Under the pieces are notes generated by a model. The model had not been told where the DNA came from, did no database searches, and saw only the letters and a program-made list of their open reading frames with translations. This document shows, in pieces, positions 8,994-16,910 of a stretch of 16,910 nt of DNA. Made by a program: the position numbers and the translations under genes. The DNA lies in NCBI GenBank assembly GCA_020854975.1, contig JAHKLQ010000019.1, forward strand, positions 1 through 16,910. Reading direction: 5' to 3'. This stretch comes from Methanobacterium sp. (GTDB lineage: Archaea; Methanobacteriota; Methanobacteria; Methanobacteriales; Methanobacteriaceae). Position 1 is the stretch's first letter. Each line of letters opens with the position of its first letter.

Positions 8994-9350
8994 TCAGTTA
9001 CCCATTCCAGGCTGCATCTGCATGGCTTCCTGTAAGGTTTCCTGCATTTCCTGTAACCGTTTCATAACCCGTTCTTCCTGCCTTTTGACTGTTTTTTCTC
9101 GAAGCTGGAGGGTTTCCAGTTTTTCGGTCATTTCATCAGTTAACTCTTTTTTACCCATTTTAATAAGCAGGTTTCCTGCGGTTTTGTAAACTTCGGCATT
9201 GTCTTCGACTTTTTCCAGTTCTTCCAGGGCTTTTTCAGTTTCTCTGATCTGCAAGTCCACACTCTGTTTTTGCATGGTTATGGCCTGTGCTTGCTGCTGC
9301 ATTTGCTGGAATTGAGCCAGTTGATGTTGGATATTTTGGGGAAGTTCCAT
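8994..9350 (-). CDS. pfdB: Prefoldin subunit beta
   Basis: A 118-residue subunit of the archaeal prefoldin hexamer (two alpha, four beta), which captures unfolded proteins with its coiled-coil tentacles and hands them to the group II chaperonin. The sequence has the beta-class layout: N-terminal coiled coil ([34 protein letters not shown] heptads, 6-45), a short central hairpin pair ([17 protein letters not shown], about 54-70) and a C-terminal coiled coil ([25 protein letters not shown]), ending in a Gln/Met-rich tail. The length matches the family. The ATG has AGGTGA 4 nt upstream, and a 108-bp gap to pcc1 carries a TATA box, so it may have its own promoter within the supraoperon. Confidence 0.96.
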   Translation of the reverse strand: MELPQNIQHQLAQFQQMQQQAQAITMQKQSVDLQIRETEKALEELEKVEDNAEVYKTAGNLLIKMGKKELTDEMTEKLETLQLREKTVKRQEERVMKRLQEMQETLQEAMQMQPGMGN

Positions 9351-9399
9351 ATTTTCACCTCTATATAATCATATTAACTATTGAATTTAATACATTTTT

Positions 9400-9433
9400 T
9401 AATCCAGATTATACTACTTTTTATAATCCAGAT
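9400..9433 (-). promoter_or_regulatory. pfdB: pfdB promoter with flanking direct repeats
   Basis: The minus strand has a TATA box TTATAAAAAG (about 9417-9426). TAATCCAGAT on plus occurs at 9400-9409 and 9424-9433, exactly 24 nt apart, so one copy overlaps the upstream edge of the TATA box and the other lies near the predicted start site. The layout would suit a repressor. Confidence 0.5.
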
Positions 9434-9458
9434 AATTTACTATTTTGAATCTGATATA

Positions 9459-9728
9459 TTATTTATGATTGATATTATTCAATTCTAAAACCTTCTGGGA
9501 AAGTATAATCCAACGAAGGTAAGAATTTAGTGCTGCGCGAAGGGAAGGAGTGTCCTGAGCCTTTATGTTAATCCTGAGAATATTATGATGACAATCTATT
9601 TCTGTCACTGTTCGCTCTGATGGAGAATCAGTTATTTCAGGTTCAACTGCCAGTAAAACTATTTCCGCATCTTTTTGGGAAGGAAATTCAAATTCAAATT
9701 GTGTTTCGGCCTGCCTAAGAGCTGTCAT
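9459..9728 (-). CDS. pcc1: KEOPS complex subunit Pcc1
   Basis: An 89-residue subunit of KEOPS, the complex that with Kae1 makes the N6-threonylcarbamoyl adenosine at position 37 of ANN-decoding tRNAs. Pcc1 is the dimerising subunit that binds Kae1 and tRNA. The sequence shows the family pattern: FEFEFPSQKDAEIVLLAVEPE near the start, a central strand ILRINIKAQD, and the typical LRAALNSYLRWI near the end. The frame stays open to 9881, but the extra residues overlap the Brix gene by 167 nt and do not resemble Pcc1. The ATG at 9728 has GGAG with 6-nt spacing and gives the usual family length, with a 14-nt overlap of the Brix stop, which suggests translational coupling. Confidence 0.9.
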   Translation of the reverse strand: MTALRQAETQFEFEFPSQKDAEIVLLAVEPEITDSPSERTVTEIDCHHNILRINIKAQDTPSLRAALNSYLRWIILSQKVLELNNINHK

Positions 9729-10224
9729 TCTCTTCTCCAGTGAGTTTCCATCCCTGTAGGTATATGCGTGGCCCTGTAGGTTGGCCATTGATATCAAAAA
9801 ATTCCATAACTGGTGCGGATTTTTGTTTTCTGGTTCTGATCCACAAAAGGTTACCTTCCAAATCTTCCCCTGATTCTTCAAGGGGGATTCTGAAGACCCT
9901 GGGAATAAAATCTTTTAACTTATCTATTTCACATCTAATACGGATTTCATCCTTTTTTATCCTGCTTTTGGGAAGGGCTAAATCCACTGTAAGTTTTAAG
10001 GATGCGAATAGTTCACCCTCCAGGTAAACATTCATACCATTAGGGTTTCCATCTTGTTCTGATATCACCATGAGCCCATCCATTCCCATTTCTTTCACCT
10101 TCAAGAAAATATCACGAAGGCTCATTTTTCCCCGATTGACACATCGAGCTTTTAATACTCGTTCCAGTCCACGGCAGAATGTTCTAGTTCTTTGGGATGG
10201 TTTTCGGGAGGTGGTAATTAACAT
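9715..10224 (-). CDS. Brix domain ribosome biogenesis protein
   Basis: A 169-residue single-domain archaeal Brix protein, related to the eukaryotic Imp4/Rpf1 group that works in ribosomal RNA processing and subunit assembly. The start MLITTSRKPSQRTRTFCRGL is the signature N-terminus of the archaeal family, followed by the beta-rich core with DGLMVISEQDGNPNGMNVY and a C-terminal IRTRKQKSAPVMEFFDINGQ segment. A TTG at 10239 would add five residues, but the ATG at 10224 starts at the family's usual position. A TATA-like TTATATC lies about 24 nt before it with no SD between, so a leaderless start is likely. It follows rpoP after a 173-bp gap and overlaps pcc1 by 14 nt. Confidence 0.93.
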   Translation of the reverse strand: MLITTSRKPSQRTRTFCRGLERVLKARCVNRGKMSLRDIFLKVKEMGMDGLMVISEQDGNPNGMNVYLEGELFASLKLTVDLALPKSRIKKDEIRIRCEIDKLKDFIPRVFRIPLEESGEDLEGNLLWIRTRKQKSAPVMEFFDINGQPTGPRIYLQGWKLTGEENDSS

Positions 10225-10241
10225 GAATTTAATTTCCAAGA

Positions 10242-10251
10242 TATAAGTTAA
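10242..10251 (-). promoter_or_regulatory. TATA-like box before the Brix gene
   Basis: The minus strand reads AACTTATATC, centred about 23 nt before the ATG at 10224. There is no good SD in the intervening bases, which fits a leaderless transcript from an internal promoter. Confidence 0.4.
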
Positions 10252-10315
10252 TCTCCCTGAAATTATATCCAGTAAGATATTTCCGGGGATGTTTTCAAAG
10301 GATTAAATGGTTTAT

Positions 10316-10391
10316 TTTGAGAATTTCAAGATGTATTTCTCAAATATATTAGTCTCTTATTCTCAAAAGACAAAGGTCACTATTTCTCAAA
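10316..10391. repeat. TTCTCAAA repeats between rpoP and the Brix gene
   Basis: TTCTCAAA occurs at 10337-10344, 10360-10367 and 10384-10391, starting 23 and 24 nt apart, and its inverse TTTGAGAA occurs at 10316-10323. The last two direct copies are embedded in AT-rich DNA just past the rpoP stop. Their regular spacing, about two helical turns, may reflect a protein-binding array. Confidence 0.5.
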
Positions 10392-10397
10392 TTATTT

Positions 10398-10529
10398 TTA
10401 GCGGGCTTTCACAACTCGCCTGACCTGAGGGATCTCCTTGAAAAGTATTCGGTAACGGCAGCTAGGACATTTTGATTCTGTATAACCTTTAACATCTACC
10501 AGTGTACCGCATTTAGCACATTTATACAA
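10398..10529 (-). CDS. rpoP: DNA-directed RNA polymerase subunit P (Rpb12-like)
   Basis: A 43-residue zinc-binding subunit of archaeal RNA polymerase, the counterpart of eukaryotic Rpb12, needed for polymerase assembly and open-complex stability. The protein reads [20 protein letters not shown], then [20 protein letters not shown] and KAR. It has the expected two pairs CAKC (Cys4, Cys7) and CPSC (Cys21, Cys24) and the basic C-terminal tail. It is too short to be picked up by simple open-frame length filters. The start is TTG, decided by GGAGGT with 6-nt spacing (10536-10541), and immediately follows the rpl37ae stop (TAA then TTG). The rpl37ae-rpoP pairing is standard in archaea. Confidence 0.95.
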   Translation of the reverse strand: MYKCAKCGTLVDVKGYTESKCPSCRYRILFKEIPQVRRVVKAR

Positions 10530-10799
10530 TTATAAACCTCCAACAATCCTCTTAATGTTTCTTGCGGCGGTTTTACCCATGGGTGTGTGGGGCATGTATG
10601 CTCCGCCAGTGAAGACTGCACCGCATTTACGGCACTTCCATATTCCTGCTGAAACCCGTTTAACTCCTGGTCGGTCACATTGAGGACAGGTGTGATTCTT
10701 CTTCATGTTTTCTTCAATGGTCTTCACGGTTCTTTTTGCTTTCCTACCGTACCGGGGACCGAATCTTCCGGTTATACCTACTTTCTTGGTTCTTGCCAT
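10530..10799 (-). CDS. rpl37ae: Large-subunit ribosomal protein L37Ae (eL43)
   Basis: An 89-residue zinc-ribbon protein of the large ribosomal subunit. The start [20 protein letters not shown] is the well-known family N-terminus, followed by the basic rRNA-binding stretch and the zinc ribbon CPQC (about 38-41) and CRKC (56-59). The end [17 protein letters not shown] is also typical. An in-frame start three codons upstream (10808) exists, but the ATG at 10799 has AGGTGAT 4 nt upstream and begins exactly at MARTKK. A 141-bp gap upstream separates it from rrp42 and holds TATA-like sequences, so it may begin a new transcript, while rpoP follows with no gap. Confidence 0.97.
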   Translation of the reverse strand: MARTKKVGITGRFGPRYGRKAKRTVKTIEENMKKNHTCPQCDRPGVKRVSAGIWKCRKCGAVFTGGAYMPHTPMGKTAARNIKRIVGGL

Positions 10800-10834
10800 A
10801 ATTATCACCTTGATTATTAGTTTTTAGTGGTTAT

Positions 10835-10870
10835 ATTGAATTTATAGTAGTTTAGAGTAATATAACCCCA
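10835..10870 (-). promoter_or_regulatory. Possible rpl37ae promoter
   Basis: Two TATA-like elements are seen on the minus strand, GGTTATATTAC (about 10857-10867) and CTATAAATTC (10839-10848), in the gap between rrp42 and rpl37ae. Which is used cannot be decided from sequence. Confidence 0.4.
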
Positions 10871-10884
10871 AACTAGCTGTATAT

Positions 10885-10909
10885 TATTTGTACATTGTCT
10901 ATTTGTACA
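10885..10909. repeat. TATTTGTACA direct repeat upstream of rpl37ae
   Basis: Exact copies of TATTTGTACA lie at 10885-10894 and 10900-10909, 15 nt apart and upstream of the TATA-like elements. They may be a regulator site for the ribosomal protein transcript. Confidence 0.45.
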
Positions 10910-10940
10910 CTGTCAGTTTATTGTACTATTTTTATTGATT

Positions 10941-11741
10941 TTATGCCTGAGGAATAAACTTTCGAAGTTCTTTGGTCTTCTCCTGAGCTATACCTACAGC
11001 TTTTAAGACTTCTTCATGAGTAAAGGGAACTGATCCACCTTTTTGCATGGCACATATACTTCCATCAGCTCTTATACCTATGGAAACCCTGGCTTCTAAT
11101 ATGTCATCTTCTTCTAGGGAAGGATCAACAACCAGTTCACCACCGATCTTGGCCATGGTACACATGAGTGGTTGTTCATTAATGGGGATTGGAACCATCT
11201 TCTCATAATCGATTACGACTTCGTCATCTTCGATGGTTGTGCTGGGTACTTTAGTAGTCATTAGGGCTGCTAAACAGCCTAGAACTGCTGCATCAAAGAG
11301 GTTACCATCATAATCCACAATGTGCATGTCCATGAAGATCATCCATACCTTTTTTCCAGGGATGATGGTTAATTTTTCCAGGTCCACTACTTTCCCTTCC
11401 CTTATACAACGGTCGGTTACTCTGGCCAGTTCCACGGAACGTTCATCAGGTGGTCCTGGTTCGAAGTTAGGGGCTGCCATGGGTAATAACTCTGAGTTGG
11501 TTATCAGAACACCTACATTGGGTGTGTCTGGGAAGGGTTCGCCGATCTGGGGTTTGGCACCCACTACGATCTGGGTGTTTCCTATTTTCACCCGGGCTGA
11601 TCCTTCTGCTTTTTTAATTACACCGGTTTCCAAGCTTATTTCCCGGTACTCATCCAGGGCTCTTCCATCCACCCTTTCTCCTTTTTTGATGAGGTTGGTT
11701 ACGCTTTCTCTTATGATCTCTGGAACAATGCTCTGCACCAT
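10941..11741 (-). CDS. rrp42: Exosome complex component Rrp42
   Basis: A 266-residue RNase PH-fold subunit of the archaeal RNA exosome. Three Rrp41-Rrp42 dimers form the ring; Rrp42 is catalytically silent but completes the RNA path and supports Rrp41. The family markers are [14 protein letters not shown] near the N-terminus, [17 protein letters not shown], the loop [21 protein letters not shown] and the C-terminal [15 protein letters not shown]. An in-frame ATG at 11753 would have no usable SD, whereas the ATG at 11741 has GGTGAT 4 nt upstream, so the latter is chosen. The rrp41 TAA stop ends one base before this ATG, which points to translational coupling and fits 1:1 production of the ring subunits. 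Confidence 0.97.
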   Translation of the reverse strand: MVQSIVPEIIRESVTNLIKKGERVDGRALDEYREISLETGVIKKAEGSARVKIGNTQIVVGAKPQIGEPFPDTPNVGVLITNSELLPMAAPNFEPGPPDERSVELARVTDRCIREGKVVDLEKLTIIPGKKVWMIFMDMHIVDYDGNLFDAAVLGCLAALMTTKVPSTTIEDDEVVIDYEKMVPIPINEQPLMCTMAKIGGELVVDPSLEEDDILEARVSIGIRADGSICAMQKGGSVPFTHEEVLKAVGIAQEKTKELRKFIPQA

Positions 11742-11742
11742 T

Positions 11743-13239
<1,497 letters not shown>

Positions 13240-13270
13240 GTTTTGCCTCCTTTTATAGGCTAAAAGAAGT

Positions 13271-13966
<696 letters not shown>

Positions 13967-13969
13967 GAT

Positions 13970-14740
<771 letters not shown>

Positions 14741-14792
14741 CATATTTTTTGATAAAACAATGAACTTCAATAAAATATTGGTTTTAATTTTA

Positions 14793-14805
14793 AAACAATT
14801 TATAC
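14793..14805 (-). promoter_or_regulatory. Possible psmA promoter
   Basis: The minus strand reads AAAATGTATAAATTG just after the rnp2 stop. A start site near 14773 would leave a leader of about 45 nt with the GAGAGGT SD. The gap is AT-rich, so the match carries limited weight. Confidence 0.33.
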
Positions 14806-14808
14806 ATT

Positions 14809-15186
14809 TTAATCATCTGCTGCCTTCAATTTAATAAAGTTTGTTGTTGCTGCTTTGATGGTTCCGGAAATTCCCAAGGTTTGGAAAACCACCCTTTTCC
14901 CTCTGAATCTGGTTATGGTGGGAATTACAGCTCTGGCTGCATCAACTTCATTTCGGTTACACCTAATAATCCCTTTGACCATCTTTTTCTCAGATGAATT
15001 ATATTTCCACACTTTTACCACCCATAAACCCAATTTACTAGTACCACATGCCCCATAAAGATCTCCTGACGCTTCTAGGACTAGGGATATTACATCATCC
15101 CTTTCCAGAGGATATTCTGAAACTGCCTGAAATGCCAGGTATCTCTTCTTATCCCGAAGGTGAGTAGGCAGTATTTTAAGTTTCAT
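14809..15186 (-). CDS. rnp2: Ribonuclease P protein component 2 (Pop5)
   Basis: A 125-residue protein subunit of archaeal RNase P, which removes 5' leaders from precursor tRNAs. With Rpp30 it forms a heterotetramer that activates the catalytic domain of the RNA. The ferredoxin-like family pattern is seen in KILPTHLRDKKRYLAFQAVS near the start, the LGLWVVKVWKYNSSEKKMVKGIIRCNR centre, and the end RVVFQTLGISGTIKAA. It lies directly downstream of rnp3 (Rpp30), the standard archaeal pairing, but after a 106-bp gap containing a TATA-like box. The ATG is preceded by GGAGAT with 8-nt spacing, and this SD lies in the loop of a possible small hairpin. Confidence 0.96.
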   Translation of the reverse strand: MKLKILPTHLRDKKRYLAFQAVSEYPLERDDVISLVLEASGDLYGACGTSKLGLWVVKVWKYNSSEKKMVKGIIRCNRNEVDAARAVIPTITRFRGKRVVFQTLGISGTIKAATTNFIKLKAADD

Positions 15187-15189
15187 GTT

Positions 15190-15205
15190 CTAGTATCTCC
15201 ACTAG
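15190..15205 (-). promoter_or_regulatory. Hairpin presenting the rnp2 SD in its loop
   Basis: On the minus strand CTAGT and ACTAG (5-bp stem, 15201-15205 and 15190-15194) enclose the six bases GGAGAT, the rnp2 SD. The short stem would expose rather than hide the SD. Confidence 0.35.
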
Positions 15206-15254
15206 TAAATTTAGATTAGAAATCTAGCTAATTATCCTTATCTCTACTGATCAT

Positions 15255-15270
15255 AACCTATATTTACTAA
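15255..15270 (-). promoter_or_regulatory. TATA box of rnp2
   Basis: The minus strand reads AGTAAATATAGG in the gap between rnp3 and rnp2. A start near 15237 gives a leader of about 50 nt, which includes two small dyads. Confidence 0.4.
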
Positions 15271-15292
15271 TTATGACTTTTATCTCCCTATC

Positions 15293-16006
15293 TCATTTAA
15301 TTAAACGAACACCCTGAACTATAACCTGATCCCTAATTTTATTTCTTTCCATAATTTCCTGTGGAATTGCAGACATGGCAGTGAGAGTTTCTTCTTTCTT
15401 CATTCCAAAACATGGTGCCATTGCCATTACATCCCGGGGATTACGGAGTCCATAGATTGAACTGGCATCACTGGTGATGATAACTGGACACTGGTATTTA
15501 CGATGTAACTTTACAATTTGTTGGAACTGGTTTAGGACACGGTGCCGTTGGTTTGGTCGGGTTAGAAGGAAATATTTCAGGTTTATCTCCACTGCAACTT
15601 TGTTTTCGGCTGCTTTAACGGCTAAAACATGATTTATACCACTATCATATCGGTTGCGGTAGGGATGGCTTAAAATATCAATTCGAGGATCTTCAGTGGC
15701 TGCTCTGTTGATTTTAAGATTTCCACCATGGACCAGGAGAATATCAGCATTTTTTCGGAACTTTTTGACCTGTTTTTTCAGGTCTTCAGGATTTTTGGCA
15801 TCGATTTCCACACCGAGTTGTAGTGAAAAACTGTTACCATCATCCTGGTTTCCATCTTTTATGATGGTTTTGCGGAGATCTTTTAGAGTTTCAGCTTGTT
15901 TTTTGCAATCTTTAGAATGAACTACCAGAGCTACTCCATGGTATCCTAATTTTTCAGCTTCTCGGGCGAGTTTATAGTCTCCGTGAAGGTGAAAATCAAA
16001 AAACAT
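15293..16006 (-). CDS. rnp3: Ribonuclease P protein component 3 (Rpp30)
   Basis: A 237-residue RNase P protein with the TIM-barrel PHP-like fold of the Rpp30 family; it pairs with Pop5. The N-terminus FFDFHLHGDYKLAREAEKLG shows the family start and keeps an HLH sequence resembling the PHP metal site. Further marks are GVALVVHS (near 24-31), LLVHGGNLKINRAA (about 91-104), DILSHPYRNRYDSGINH, VAVEINLKYFLL and the ITSDASSIYGLRNPRDV region. The ATG has AGGTGAT with 5-nt spacing and follows the DUF54 gene by 14 nt, so the two are co-transcribed. Whether the HLH binds metal is not known. Confidence 0.96.
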   Translation of the reverse strand: MFFDFHLHGDYKLAREAEKLGYHGVALVVHSKDCKKQAETLKDLRKTIIKDGNQDDGNSFSLQLGVEIDAKNPEDLKKQVKKFRKNADILLVHGGNLKINRAATEDPRIDILSHPYRNRYDSGINHVLAVKAAENKVAVEINLKYFLLTRPNQRHRVLNQFQQIVKLHRKYQCPVIITSDASSIYGLRNPRDVMAMAPCFGMKKEETLTAMSAIPQEIMERNKIRDQVIVQGVRLIK

Positions 16007-16020
16007 TTATAATCACCTGC

Positions 16021-16910
<890 letters not shown>

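Noticed and set aside
9729..9881. N-terminal extension of the pcc1 frame by 51 codons
   Set aside because: It lies wholly inside the Brix gene in another frame, is unlike Pcc1, and the ATG at 9728 has a good SD and gives the normal length.
11450..11475. GGTTCGA-like sequence resembling a tRNA T-loop
   Set aside because: It lies inside rrp42 coding sequence and no cloverleaf can be formed around it.

Overview
The window is chromosomal DNA from a hydrogenotrophic methanogenic archaeon of the Methanobacteriales, most likely Methanobacterium or a close relative. The evidence is an archaeal supraoperon carrying 20S proteasome alpha, the RNA exosome, RNase P proteins, RpoP, Brix, Pcc1 and prefoldin beta, together with a gene that looks like the [Fe]-hydrogenase cofactor gene hcgG/hmdC. 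Archaeal TATA boxes, purine-rich Shine-Dalgarno (SD) sites (AGGTGA, GGAGGT), frequent GTG/TTG starts, T-tract terminators and AT-rich spacers support this. I see no rRNA, tRNA, CRISPR array, insertion sequence or phage gene.

Left part (1-4844), a mixed region. hcgG-like gene (+); an XRE-like small helix-turn-helix protein (-); a membrane-anchored metallophosphoesterase (+) whose usual GNHD motif reads GNKD; an eight-repeat TPR protein (-); a small zinc-ribbon protein (+). A hairpin with T-tracts on both sides separates the zinc-ribbon gene from the convergent lon gene.

Middle part (4887-8520), stress and regulation, all minus strand. A bacterial-type LonA protease has three TTCCATGAA repeats upstream of it. 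Next is an ArsR-family regulator with three C-terminal cysteines and a perfect 11-bp-arm palindrome over its promoter. Last is a 62-residue cysteine-rich protein with two near-identical 18/19-nt repeats upstream. The ArsR and cysteine-rich genes, with a 416-bp hairpin-rich spacer between them, are the least explained part of the window.

Right part (8681-16910), the supraoperon, all minus strand. Transcription runs from high to low coordinates: rpl15e (5' end cut by the window edge), DUF54 RNA-binding protein, rnp3 (Rpp30), rnp2 (Pop5), psmA, SBDS, rrp4, rrp41, rrp42, rpl37ae, rpoP, Brix, pcc1, pfdB, DUF3194. It couples ribosome biogenesis and translation (L15e, L37Ae, SBDS, Brix), RNA processing and decay (RNase P, exosome), tRNA modification (KEOPS Pcc1), transcription (RpoP), protein folding (prefoldin) and protein degradation (proteasome). 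Most junctions are tight, from a 14-nt overlap to a few bases, but gaps before rnp2, psmA, rpl37ae, Brix and pfdB hold TATA-like boxes. The rpl37ae, Brix and pfdB gaps also hold short direct repeats, which suggests several internal promoters. rpoP (43 codons) and the true short pcc1 start were found by reading the sequence directly.
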